Part shown: positions 23,535 through 32,069 of the stretch, piece after piece
Layout: each line of letters opens with the position of its first letter
How positions within the stretch are numbered: the first letter of the stretch is position 1
NCBI RefSeq assembly: GCF_900110835.1
Contig: NZ_FOJG01000001.1
Coordinates: 1,065,022 to 1,129,021, forward strand
Direction: 5' to 3'
Length of the DNA stretch: 64,000 bases
From: Chitinophaga arvensicola
GTDB lineage: Bacteria; Bacteroidota; Bacteroidia; Chitinophagales; Chitinophagaceae
Notes under the pieces: generated by a model
Databases searched by the model: none
The model's input: only the letters and a program-made list of their open reading frames with translations
Told to the model about the DNA's origin: nothing
Translations under genes and position numbers: made by a program

Positions 23535-23789
23535 TTAAGCATTCAGGAGGTAGCTGGCATCCAATACCTTTAATAACTCATTGTAGAATACAAGAAGATC
23601 GGCCCGGTGCTCCGCATGCTCATATTGGGTGTCTTGTGCGGCTAATGTTTCCGACAACCAGAGCCAGAGAATGTTGCGCGCCGTAGCTGGTGGGAATAGC
23701 TCGCAGAAGCTGCGTATGGTGAGCATGGGATCTTGTAATTCCTGCTCAGACAGGTGGGTATGGTTAAAAAAGGATGGGGAGTTTTGCAT
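23535..23789 (-). CDS. Hypothetical protein, 84 aa
   Basis: Starting at the ATG at 23789 (MQNSPSFFNHTHLSE...), which is preferred over an upstream alternative at 23816. The product is probably all helical (QELQDPMLTIRSFCELFPP, ATARNILWLWLSETLAA, HRADLLVFYNELLKVLDASYLL) and cytoplasmic. Small proteins with this pattern, an FF-x-H start and an LF-P-x-ARNILW helix, look like a Bacteroidota-specific family, but I cannot name it. Divergent from the XRE gene. Confidence 0.55.
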   Translation of the reverse strand: MQNSPSFFNHTHLSEQELQDPMLTIRSFCELFPPATARNILWLWLSETLAAQDTQYEHAEHRADLLVFYNELLKVLDASYLLNA

Positions 23790-23852
23790 AACAATAGATT
23801 TTTTGATTATGCTCAAAGATATATATAAATAGCTTTAAAAGCAAAATATGAA

Positions 23853-23879
23853 TATTTATTAAATGAATAATTAGCTTTG
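23853..23879 (+). promoter_or_regulatory. Possible promoter and operator of the XRE gene
   Basis: TAGCTTTG at 23872-23879 matches the -7 consensus TAnnTTTG and lies about 75 nt before the XRE start. Immediately upstream is a near-palindrome TATTTATT-A-AATGAATA (23853-23869), placed where a repressor would block the spacer region. No TTTG -33 box is present. Autoregulation by the XRE protein is only an inference. Confidence 0.3.
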
Positions 23880-23954
23880 TAATATGCAACTCTATGAATC
23901 ATAATGAAAAGTATAAATCATAAATTGGAGAAAATATGCTTTTAACGCTGCATT

Positions 23955-24167
23955 ATGAGTGATAAAGTCTTCAATAGAATTAAGGCTGTACTGGCAGAAA
24001 AGGGAAAAACAAATAACTGGTTAGCTGAAACATTGAATGTAAACAGAACTTCAGTTTCAAAATGGTGCACGAATAAAATGCAGCCAACGATAGAAACATT
24101 GTTTGAAATTGCAGAGGCGCTGGATGTGGAAGCAAGGGAATTACTTGTTGTTAGAAAGAACAAATAA
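23955..24167 (+). CDS. XRE-family HTH regulator
   Basis: 70 residues forming a single helix-turn-helix of the Cro/C1 type: FNRIKAVLAEKGKTNNWLAETLNVNRTSVSKWCTNKMQPTIETLFEIAEALDVEARELL. The recognition helix is RTSVSKWCTNK. The protein has no extra domain. It is followed 21 nt later by an unknown gene on the same strand, so the two are probably one operon, possibly a regulator with the protein it controls. Confidence 0.88.
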   Translation: MSDKVFNRIKAVLAEKGKTNNWLAETLNVNRTSVSKWCTNKMQPTIETLFEIAEALDVEARELLVVRKNK

Positions 24168-24188
24168 TCTTTGTTAGCCTAATTTCCA

Positions 24189-24899
24189 ATGGAATATAAC
24201 ATTCACCTCGATCAGCTTCGCCAGCAAATTCCTATTGGTATTCGTCATGGTTTAACCCTTCTTCAACAAACAGGCGGAGATATAGTACAAGCCAAAGCAT
24301 TATTTGAGGAAGAAATGACTTTACTGATTGTGAAGAAAGCATCTGTTTCACCAGATGTGGCGAAGGAACATTTGTTGGCTTGCAAGTATGATATAGCCAG
24401 TGCGCTTACTCGCATTGATGAAGGTCGCTTTTCCCTCTCAGAGCGGATATTGAAGAAATACAACAAAGAGGAAGCACTTGATCTCATCGTACGTCAAATA
24501 GAAATCACAGAAAATATCCAAAGAAAATGCTGGTTGCCGCTGCAAGAGATAACACATGTACCACCTTTAGTATATGGCGTACTGGCCGTACACGACTTTT
24601 TAGGATACGAGAGCTGGGAAGGATTTAGTAGTGCGCTTTATTTTTATTCAGATATTATTATTGCACAGTTTGAGGGTGTGGTCAATATGCCGGCTATGGC
24701 CGATTGCCTGCGTACTGCAAAAAAGCAAAGCAATGCGATTTATGCAGCGCATAAGGGCAAGGATCCGTCGGTGATGTCTAATTTGATAAATGAGGATGTA
24801 GTGTTTTGTGTTCAGGAAAGTTTTTTTGAAAAGAATAGATCGGCTGTTCTGGAGCGATTGCATGACTTAATCGCAAATAATATAACGATGTTTCCTTAG
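24189..24899 (+). CDS. Unknown protein downstream of XRE gene, UBA-like N-terminus
   Basis: 236 residues, soluble and mostly helical. The first 80 residues contain two helical motifs resembling UBA/NAC-type three-helix modules: LLQQTGGDIVQAKALFEEE and SPDVAKEHLLACKYDIASALTRID. The rest has no recognised motif. Operonic with the XRE gene (21 nt gap). The two could be a regulatory or toxin-antitoxin-like pair, but no toxin fold is visible and I do not assign one. Confidence 0.55.
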   Translation: MEYNIHLDQLRQQIPIGIRHGLTLLQQTGGDIVQAKALFEEEMTLLIVKKASVSPDVAKEHLLACKYDIASALTRIDEGRFSLSERILKKYNKEEALDLIVRQIEITENIQRKCWLPLQEITHVPPLVYGVLAVHDFLGYESWEGFSSALYFYSDIIIAQFEGVVNMPAMADCLRTAKKQSNAIYAAHKGKDPSVMSNLINEDVVFCVQESFFEKNRSAVLERLHDLIANNITMFP

Positions 24900-25315
24900 C
24901 ATTTAAATGTAAACTTGAAGAATCCAGCATTTGAAAATTGCGTCTTGTATTTCTCTGTTAACCTACTCCATCCAATAAGTACCTACTATATTCCTTAAAA
25001 ATCCAGTATATGCTTTTAATTGTGCAGGCTGACTAAAAGTATAAAATTGATCATGGGTAGTATGAAAACCCATATAGAAAAGCCAGAAACCAAGCGAAAG
25101 GTAAGGTACTGCAGCCAGTTCCTCTTTACTAATAGGGCGATATGCGCTCTATCCCTCCAGGAAAGTGCTATTGCTGCGTATGGAAGCTTAAAAATCAGGA
25201 TCGGGTAACTATAATCTCGAAATAAGATCTATAAAATCATTATGATAAACAAATATAAATATAGAATCCCTAATCCCTTTGCTATTCCCCCCTTTTCTCC
25301 CTATTTTTACCCGAC
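24900..25315. other. Gap holding a decayed gene end
   Basis: Besides the minus-strand remnant at 24963-25148 (listed separately), the 416 nt contain no supported gene. The last 100 nt before the ECF sigma gene are AT-rich and must hold its promoter, which I cannot place. Confidence 0.4.
24963..25148 (-). pseudogene. C-terminal remnant of a phosphotransferase-like (APH family) protein
   Basis: A minus-strand frame open for 61 codons between stops reads like protein: YRPISKEELAAVPYLSL, GFWLFYMGFHTTHD, QPAQLKAYTGFLRNIVG, ending YWME. The pattern L-x-x-EELAA-(V/L)P, then an aromatic helix with WF/LF-x-GFH, then a final helix, resembles the last part of aminoglycoside-phosphotransferase/SrkA-type kinases. 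There is no start near its front and no upstream catalytic part, so it is a truncated pseudogene. The family is assigned from memory of the C-terminal pattern. Confidence 0.4.
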
Positions 25316-25858
25316 ATGGCCACGCAACGTCCGGAACAATCTCACCACCAACTGAAGTCATTATTTGACCTGCTATACCTGCGCCTGTGCCGATTTGCAG
25401 ACGAAATAATCGCCGATTCCGCTGCTGCAGAGGATATTGTCCAGGAAGCCTTCATCAAATTCTGGCAAAAGAATCCGGATGTTAAAGACCTCCCAGCCAT
25501 CAAAACATTTTTATACGTATTAGTAAAAAACGCATGTCTGAACCATCTTAAACACCAGAAGGTAGTACAGAAATTTGCGCAGACACAAACGCAGGAAGCC
25601 GAAGAAGCGGCGGTTCTCAAAGCGGAAGTATGGGGCGAAATCCACCGTGCCATTGCTTCCCTACCCGAAGGGTGCCGGAATGTTTTCAAGCTCAGTTATT
25701 TCGAAGGACTCAAAAACCAGGAAATAGCAGATGAACTGAACATTTCCATCAATACGGTAAAAACACAGAAAGCCCGGGCGCTCGAATTATTAAAGCTCCG
25801 ATTAAAGCCAGAAACCTTCCTGGCACTATGTCTCCTTGTTTCAGAAAAATATTTTTAA
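25316..25858 (+). CDS. ECF-type RNA polymerase sigma factor
   Basis: 180 residues. Region 2 is seen as LFDLLYLRLCRFADEIIAD-SAAAEDIVQEAFIKFWQK, and region 4 as IASLPEGCRNVFKLSYFEGLKNQEIADELNISINTVKTQKARALELLK, the DNA-binding HTH. It belongs to the Bacteroidota ECF group that works with FecR-type anti-sigma factors and SusCD systems. The next gene, 49 nt downstream, is such a FecR protein and then comes the SusC/SusD pair, so this sigma factor very probably controls the locus. Confidence 0.93.
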   Translation: MATQRPEQSHHQLKSLFDLLYLRLCRFADEIIADSAAAEDIVQEAFIKFWQKNPDVKDLPAIKTFLYVLVKNACLNHLKHQKVVQKFAQTQTQEAEEAAVLKAEVWGEIHRAIASLPEGCRNVFKLSYFEGLKNQEIADELNISINTVKTQKARALELLKLRLKPETFLALCLLVSEKYF

Positions 25859-25907
25859 GGCTTTCACCCATTTCCCCTGAGTAAGTTGTTTTAAGTATAG
25901 TAGCACC

Positions 25908-27035
25908 ATGGAATCATACCACCACCTGTATAACACGTCCCGTTTACTTATCAAGTATTGGGAGAATTCGCTTTCTGAAGAAGAGCAGATAGCGTTAGAG
26001 GCATGGATAGCAGAGAATCCTTTGTTATTCGAGGAATTGAGTAAGGAAGAAGTGTTGAAGGTGGAGATGAAGAAAATGGGCGAATATCACCCGCAGCAGG
26101 CCTGGGACCGTATTGAAGGCGAATTGATGGTGAAGCGGATGGTTCCCTGGGGGCGTATGGCAGCGGCTATGTTATTGCTGGTATTGGCTATTGGCGCTAA
26201 ATGGTGGTATACCAGTCATGTAGAGCCACCGATGCCGGAGATTGCGAAGGCGCAGCATACAAAAGGTCAGCCCGTATTGATTATGGGTAATGGTGAGGAA
26301 GTGGTGTTACAGGCGAGAGATACTTTGTTGAAAGAACAAGGTGGTGCTACGATCCGGCAGCAGGGCAATAAGCTTGCTTATGGAGATACCACCGGGCCTA
26401 TGGTGTATAACACGTTACAGATACCGAGAGGTATGAATTATAATCTTACACTGAGCGATGGTACAGAAGTGTGGCTGAATGCGGAATCGTCGTTACGTTT
26501 TCCGGTGCATTTCACAGGGAAGGAGCGGAAAGTGTATCTCACGGGAGAAGCTTATTTTTCGGTGGCTACCAATGCAGCAAAGCCTTTCAGCGTGTTTACG
26601 GAACAGATGGAGGTGGCGGTATTGGGTACAGAATTTAACGTGATGGCCTATACGAATGAACCGGCGGTACAATTGGCGCTGGTGAGTGGTAGTGTAAAAG
26701 TAAAGGCAGGTGGAAAGGAAACCATCCTACAACCGGGATGGGTGGGTATTTGTAGCAAAGAGAACATCACCACACAACAGATGGATATTACCGCCCTGAC
26801 CGGCTGGAAAAGGGGCATGTTTGTATTCAGAAACGACGACATCACCACTGTCATGCACCAGTTAGAGCGCTGGTACGATGTTACAGCGGTATATCCCAAA
26901 GGGAAGCCGGCCAACCAGCATTTCACAGGCGCCATTGTGCGCTATGATAGCATAGAAAAAGTACTGGAAATGTTGAATCAGACGGGAGGAGCCAATTTTA
27001 AGTTAAGAGGAAAGCAAATAAACGTGGATTTTTAA
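25908..27035 (+). CDS. FecR-family anti-sigma factor
   Basis: 375 residues. The cytoplasmic N-terminus (about 1-80) binds the sigma factor, one transmembrane helix follows at about 84-101 (GRMAAAMLLLVLAIGAKWWY), then a periplasmic FecR domain (IPRGMNYNLTLSDGTEVWLNAESSLRFPVHF, RKVYLTGEAYFSVATNAAKPFSVF, VAVLGTEFNVMAY) and a C-terminal DUF4974 domain (LERWYDVTAVYP, HFTGAIVRYDSIEKVLEML). It senses the SusC receptor state through the N-terminal STN domain of SusC and releases the ECF sigma factor. Directly between the sigma gene and susC. Confidence 0.92.
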   Translation: MESYHHLYNTSRLLIKYWENSLSEEEQIALEAWIAENPLLFEELSKEEVLKVEMKKMGEYHPQQAWDRIEGELMVKRMVPWGRMAAAMLLLVLAIGAKWWYTSHVEPPMPEIAKAQHTKGQPVLIMGNGEEVVLQARDTLLKEQGGATIRQQGNKLAYGDTTGPMVYNTLQIPRGMNYNLTLSDGTEVWLNAESSLRFPVHFTGKERKVYLTGEAYFSVATNAAKPFSVFTEQMEVAVLGTEFNVMAYTNEPAVQLALVSGSVKVKAGGKETILQPGWVGICSKENITTQQMDITALTGWKRGMFVFRNDDITTVMHQLERWYDVTAVYPKGKPANQHFTGAIVRYDSIEKVLEMLNQTGGANFKLRGKQINVDF

Positions 27036-27067
27036 TCACTAACCAACCAGTGTAGTGTCAGATGAAT

Positions 27068-27087
27068 TACCCGGAACGTTACGGGTA
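27068..27087. promoter_or_regulatory. Near-perfect 20-bp palindrome upstream of susC
   Basis: TACCCG-G-AACGTT-A-CGGGTA is palindromic except for one G/A pair. It lies 41 nt before the susC start, in the 93-nt gap after fecR. It could be an operator or a leader hairpin controlling the receptor relative to the regulators. Confidence 0.3.
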
Positions 27088-27128
27088 TTAGATTGTCATG
27101 CTCGCTGAGCCAAAATCTATTGTAGTCA

Positions 27129-30100
27129 ATGAAACGATTGTTCATATTACTGCTGTGTGTGCAGTATATAGGGCCGCTGTGTGCGCAGCCTGTCACGGCC
27201 AACCTGCAACAGGTACCCGCAGAGAAAGCATTTGCCGTTATACAGCAACAAACCGGGTACGAATTTTTGTATAATAATGAGCTGGTACAAAAAGCCGGAC
27301 GTATCAACTTTTCTGTAAAGCAGGCTTCTTTGGAAACCGCTCTGCAACAATGCTTTAGCCAGATTCCTTTTACCTGGAAGATGGTGGACAAAACTATTAT
27401 TATAACCCCACAACCGGTGGCAACGGCGGCGGCGGAATATACTATCAACGGTAAAGTGCTATCTGCCGATAGCAGGAAACCGCTGGCCGGCGCTACTATC
27501 CGGGTAAAAGGCACGGATAAAGGGGCTACTTCAAATGCCAGTGGAGCGTTTTCCATTACTACAGCTATGCAGCATCCGTTGCTGCAGGTATCTTTCCTGG
27601 GATATATCAGCAAAGAAGTAAGAGCAGACGATGACCTGGTGATTTACCTGGAAGAAGATAAACAGAAACTGAGTGAAGTAGTGGTGACCACCGGTTACGT
27701 AACATTGCCGAAAGAGCGGGCTACTGGCTCGTTTTCACAGGTGGATAAATCGCAGCTCGATAAACGTATCACTACCAATATCATCGATAAACTGGAAGGC
27801 CTCAGCACCGGTTTAGCCTTTTCCAGAAGCGTTACTTCCGATAAGCCTAAGTTAAGCCTGCGTGGACGCAGTACCTTGTTTTCTGAAGATCAGCCGCTGA
27901 TCGTGGTAAACGGATTTCCCATTGAAGGCGATTTAAATACCATCGATCCCGATGATGTGGAGAGTATCACCATCTTGAAAGATGCTGCTGCAGCCTCTAT
28001 CTGGGGTGTACGTGCTGCCAATGGCGTAATCGTTATTACTACGCGCCAGGGCAAATTCAATCAGCGCCCTACCGTGGAACTGAGATCCAATTTTGTGTTT
28101 GGATCAAAACCGGACTACAGCCAGCTGCATTTAATGAGTACCAGTGATTATATAGATGCCCAACAAATCCTGTTCAAGGCAGGTAGGTATAATACCATGT
28201 TTTCTCCCAGCAGCCGCCAGCCTATCCCGGAAGCGGTGCAGATCTGGAAAGATGAGAAAGATGGGAAAATTACGTCGGATGTGGCTACACAAAGAATAAA
28301 TGCGCTTCGTGGCATCGATATCCTCAACGACTATAGCCGTCTATTTACAAGAAATACCTTAACGCAGCAGTACCAGTTGAATGTAAGCGGCGGTAGCGAA
28401 AATATGCAGTACTACGTATCTGCGGGGTATGATAAAAACGCGAATTACATGGTGGGCAACAATTATGAGCGCTTCACCCTGAATACCAGCAATACCGTGC
28501 GCGTAACCAAAAAAATGGAACTCAGTATCGCAGGGCAGTTAACGCAAGGCAATACCAGCAACCCTTTCGACGTTACCGGCTCCTCCCCCTTTGATATTAT
28601 CAGCGGCTCCCGCAGCGCCCAGATGGTCAGCAGCCAGATCCCATCTCCCTACACCAGGCTGGTAGATGACAACGGCAACGCACTCACTGTACCCTGGTTT
28701 TATAACGACGCATTCAAGCAACAGGGCTATAAACGCGGCTTTGTGAATATGGACTACGCTCCGCTGACAGAGTTCCAGCTGATGAACCGTCAGCTGAAAA
28801 GTATGGCCGTTAACGTGAGACTCGGCGTGAATTATGAACTTGCGAAGGGACTGAACCTGGACCTGAAATATAACCTCGAAAAAAATAACGGGTCAGATAG
28901 AAATCTCCAGAACCAGAACAGCTTTATGGTTCGGGATAATGTGAACCTCTTCTCTGAAACAATGCCCGATGGAGAACTGGTGCGTCACCTGCCGCTGGGA
29001 GATATTCTCACTTTGGCAAAAAATGACCTAACTGCACAAACGTTTCGTGGTCAATTAAACTTCAACCGCAACTGGCAAGGTAAACATATGATTGCCGCTA
29101 TTGCGGGTGCAGAATCCAGGGAAATTTTGAGAGAAGGAAATACACAGCGGTTGTTCGGATACAACGATCGTACGCTCCAATTTGCGGATGTGGATATGGT
29201 CACCCAATTCCCCGACTACTATGGCTTTACCAATTCCATTGGTAGTATGCTGGGCGTAGGTATCCCCGTGAGCTATGTAAAAGACAGGTTCATTTCTTAT
29301 TTCTCCAATGCGTCTTATACTTATCTAAATCGCTATACTTTATCGGCCAGTGGCCGTGTAGATGGCTCCAATCTCTTTGGAGTGCAACGCAACCGCCGCC
29401 TCAATCCATTGTGGTCGGTAGGTGCTGCCTGGCAGGTGCAACGCGAAAGCTTCTTCCACGCCACCTGGGTGGACATGCTGAAACTACGTGCGACCTACGG
29501 TTTCAACGGTAACATCAATAAAACAGCCACCGCTTATACAACGGCTAACCTGATGCCTTCCGGCGAAAATGCGACTTCTTTTATTCCTTATGGAAATATT
29601 ATTAACCCCGCCAATCCTAACCTGCGTTGGGAGAAAGTAGGGCAAATCAATCTGGGCGCCGACTTTGCCCTCTTCCAGGAAAGATTGAACGGATCGATAG
29701 AATATTTCAACAAACGCGCACAGGATCTTTTTGGTAATGCCTTCCTGGCGCCTTCTACCGGCTTTAACAGCATCAGCAGCAATATTGCGGCCATGAGAAC
29801 TAATGGCTGGGAACTGAAGCTGGATTCGCGTAACCTCAGCACAGCGGATTTCAGGTGGAACACCACTTTTATGCTGAGTGTGGCCAAAGATAAAGTTACT
29901 AAGTTCTATAACTCCGGTAGCGCATTAAATCCCGGCATGTTCCTGTTATTCGGTGGCCGCGACGACGACGATCGCGCCAACTATCTTCCTGTGGAAGGTT
30001 ACCCGTTGTTCGGTATCTGGGCTTATCCATGGGGCGGACTGGATGCAAAAGGAAATGCCAATATCATTGGACCGGATGGGAAGTTGATCAGCGACCGGTT

Positions 30101-30662
30101 TGAGGCAGGCCGGATCTACGACAACATCTACAAAATGAAGTACATGGGCGCCGTAAATCCACCGGTATTCGGTAGCCTGGCCAATACGTTTTCTTACAAG
30201 CAACTCAGCTTAACGGTGAATGTCCTGTACAAGTTCGGGCATTATTTCCGTCGCAGTGATCTTGGTTATTATACACTCTTCGCCGCCTACCAACGCGGAC
30301 CGGATAGTTTCAAAGACCGCTGGAAACAAGCCGGCGATGAAAAGAAAACAGATATCCCGGCATTTACCGGTGTTAGAAACCAGGACCGTGTGAACAACGA
30401 CTTCTACCAATATTCAGATGTCAACGTGGAAAAGGCGGATCATGTGCGCCTGCAGGATGTATTGCTGAGTTATGATATTACAAAGCAATCTTTTCATAGT
30501 CTTCCTGTGAGCCGCATTACTTTATATGCCCAGGCCAGCAACCTCGGTATTATCTGGAGAGCCAACAAATACGGCCTGGATCCCGATTATGCACCACAAA
30601 CATTTTCGTCGGTAATGCCGCCGGTACGCACCTTGGCCATTGGCGCCAAAGTGGGCTTCTGA
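27129..30662 (+). CDS. SusC/RagA-family TonB-dependent receptor with STN domain
   Basis: 1177 residues, outer membrane. After the signal peptide (MKRLFILLLCVQYIGPLCAQ) comes an STN domain (about 22-95, QQVPAEKAFAVIQQQTGYEFLYNN), then a carboxypeptidase-regulatory-like domain (YTINGKVLSADSRKPLAGATIRVKG), the plug with the SusC signature (TGYVTLPKERATGSFSQVD; LSLRGRSTLF; PLIVVNGFPIEG; DVESITILKDAAAASIWGVRAANGVIVITT) and a 22-strand barrel. With the SusD lipoprotein it imports a bound nutrient using TonB energy. The STN domain signals to FecR. Substrate unknown: no carbohydrate enzyme is adjacent. Confidence 0.95.
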   Translation: MKRLFILLLCVQYIGPLCAQPVTANLQQVPAEKAFAVIQQQTGYEFLYNNELVQKAGRINFSVKQASLETALQQCFSQIPFTWKMVDKTIIITPQPVATAAAEYTINGKVLSADSRKPLAGATIRVKGTDKGATSNASGAFSITTAMQHPLLQVSFLGYISKEVRADDDLVIYLEEDKQKLSEVVVTTGYVTLPKERATGSFSQVDKSQLDKRITTNIIDKLEGLSTGLAFSRSVTSDKPKLSLRGRSTLFSEDQPLIVVNGFPIEGDLNTIDPDDVESITILKDAAAASIWGVRAANGVIVITTRQGKFNQRPTVELRSNFVFGSKPDYSQLHLMSTSDYIDAQQILFKAGRYNTMFSPSSRQPIPEAVQIWKDEKDGKITSDVATQRINALRGIDILNDYSRLFTRNTLTQQYQLNVSGGSENMQYYVSAGYDKNANYMVGNNYERFTLNTSNTVRVTKKMELSIAGQLTQGNTSNPFDVTGSSPFDIISGSRSAQMVSSQIPSPYTRLVDDNGNALTVPWFYNDAFKQQGYKRGFVNMDYAPLTEFQLMNRQLKSMAVNVRLGVNYELAKGLNLDLKYNLEKNNGSDRNLQNQNSFMVRDNVNLFSETMPDGELVRHLPLGDILTLAKNDLTAQTFRGQLNFNRNWQGKHMIAAIAGAESREILREGNTQRLFGYNDRTLQFADVDMVTQFPDYYGFTNSIGSMLGVGIPVSYVKDRFISYFSNASYTYLNRYTLSASGRVDGSNLFGVQRNRRLNPLWSVGAAWQVQRESFFHATWVDMLKLRATYGFNGNINKTATAYTTANLMPSGENATSFIPYGNIINPANPNLRWEKVGQINLGADFALFQERLNGSIEYFNKRAQDLFGNAFLAPSTGFNSISSNIAAMRTNGWELKLDSRNLSTADFRWNTTFMLSVAKDKVTKFYNSGSALNPGMFLLFGGRDDDDRANYLPVEGYPLFGIWAYPWGGLDAKGNANIIGPDGKLISDRFEAGRIYDNIYKMKYMGAVNPPVFGSLANTFSYKQLSLTVNVLYKFGHYFRRSDLGYYTLFAAYQRGPDSFKDRWKQAGDEKKTDIPAFTGVRNQDRVNNDFYQYSDVNVEKADHVRLQDVLLSYDITKQSFHSLPVSRITLYAQASNLGIIWRANKYGLDPDYAPQTFSSVMPPVRTLAIGAKVGF

Positions 30663-30682
30663 TCACATCAAATAATCAAGCA

Positions 30683-32059
30683 ATGAAAAAGGGTATATAT
30701 ATAGTATTTGCATTTTTAGTAGCGGGTTTGGCAGGGTGTAAAGATTACCTGGATATACAGCCGAAAGACAAGCTCATTCCCGGTAATGTGGAAGATTTCC
30801 GTTTGCTGCTGGATGATCAGTGGACCATGAATAACACCCCTGGTTTGGGAGATGTGATGGCGGATGATCTGTCTTTAACAGACGATGAGTATAACGATGT
30901 GCCCCAGGATTACTTTCAACGCGCCTACACATGGAGTAAAGATCTTTTTTCTCCCGAGGAAGAAGTAAATGACTGGAATAAGCCGTACAAGATTATTTTT
31001 TATGCCAATACCATCCTCGAAGGACTGGCAGCTAATCCCGCCGGGCTTCCGGAAACCCGCAACCAGATTGAGGGAGAAGCCGACTTTCATCGTGCCTACG
31101 CCTACTTTAACCTGTTGAACACCTTTGCGAAGCAATACAATGCCGCTACGGCAGATAAAGACCTGGGTGTACCATTACGCTTAAGTTCAGATATCACTGC
31201 AACGGTTACACGTAATAGCGTAAAGGAGGTATACGATCAGGTATTAACAGATCTGAATAATGCCATAAAATTACTGCCGGTAAAAGCCGCCTATAAAACA
31301 AGGCCTTCCCGCGCAGCTGCTTATGCCTTGGCTGCCCGCATTTATTTGCAGATGGGGAACTATGACGCAGCACTGGAGCAGTCTACCAATGCGTTATCTC
31401 TCCAGAATACCCTGGTAGATTATAATACCGTAGATCCGGGAAATACCCCTTTTGATGCCGTTTTCCCGGTAACCATTGTGAGTAACCCGGAAGTGATTTT
31501 CATTTCTTCTACCATGGGAATTTATGCTAAGAACAACTATGTTTCTACTGGTTTTTATCAGATGTATGATGCTCATGACCTGCGCGCACCTTTGTTTTTC
31601 AGAGAAGTACCGGATCAGGGTAACTACCAGTATATCGGCTCTTATAACGATGGCGGTCGTACGAATGTACCCTCTCCTTTTTCCGGGTTTACGGTAGCAG
31701 AACTATACCTCATCCGCGCAGAATGTTATGCACGCAAAAACGATGCAGGTAAGGCTATGGGTGATCTGAATACCTTGCTGGTAAAGCGCTTTGAGAATAA
31801 TGAATTTCAGCCGCTTGTTCCTGGCACACCGAAGGAAGCACTGAATATTGTCTTAGCAGAACGGAGAAAGGAACTCGTTTTCAGAAATCTCCGGTTCATG
31901 GATCTCAGACGGTTAAATGCAGATCCGGCATATGCAGTAACGTTAACGCGTACTCTCAACGACGAAACATTTACACTACTGCCTGGAGATAACCGTTATG
32001 TGTTTCCGATTCCTTATAACGAAATCTCTACCAATCATTTAGAACAGAACCCAAGATAA
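30683..32059 (+). CDS. SusD/RagB-family nutrient-binding lipoprotein
   Basis: 458 residues, a surface lipoprotein: MKKGIYIVFAFLVAGLAGC with Cys at 19, then KDYLDIQPKDKLIPGNVEDFRLLLDD, typical of RagB/SusD. The helical TPR-like scaffold is seen in EADFHRAYAYFNLLNTFAKQYN, SRAAAYALAARIYLQMGNYDAAL and the C-terminal LVFRNLRFMDLRRLN...YVFPIPYNEISTN. It caps the SusC channel and captures substrate. 20 nt after susC and 10 nt before the thioredoxin-like gene: one operon. This SusD type often partners receptors in loci with TlpA-like proteins. Confidence 0.93.
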   Translation: MKKGIYIVFAFLVAGLAGCKDYLDIQPKDKLIPGNVEDFRLLLDDQWTMNNTPGLGDVMADDLSLTDDEYNDVPQDYFQRAYTWSKDLFSPEEEVNDWNKPYKIIFYANTILEGLAANPAGLPETRNQIEGEADFHRAYAYFNLLNTFAKQYNAATADKDLGVPLRLSSDITATVTRNSVKEVYDQVLTDLNNAIKLLPVKAAYKTRPSRAAAYALAARIYLQMGNYDAALEQSTNALSLQNTLVDYNTVDPGNTPFDAVFPVTIVSNPEVIFISSTMGIYAKNNYVSTGFYQMYDAHDLRAPLFFREVPDQGNYQYIGSYNDGGRTNVPSPFSGFTVAELYLIRAECYARKNDAGKAMGDLNTLLVKRFENNEFQPLVPGTPKEALNIVLAERRKELVFRNLRFMDLRRLNADPAYAVTLTRTLNDETFTLLPGDNRYVFPIPYNEISTNHLEQNPR

Positions 32060-32069
32060 AACGCATCTC

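Noticed and set aside
25020..25208. 62-codon plus-strand frame
   Set aside because: It is antisense to the better supported phosphotransferase-like remnant and has no domain or start context.
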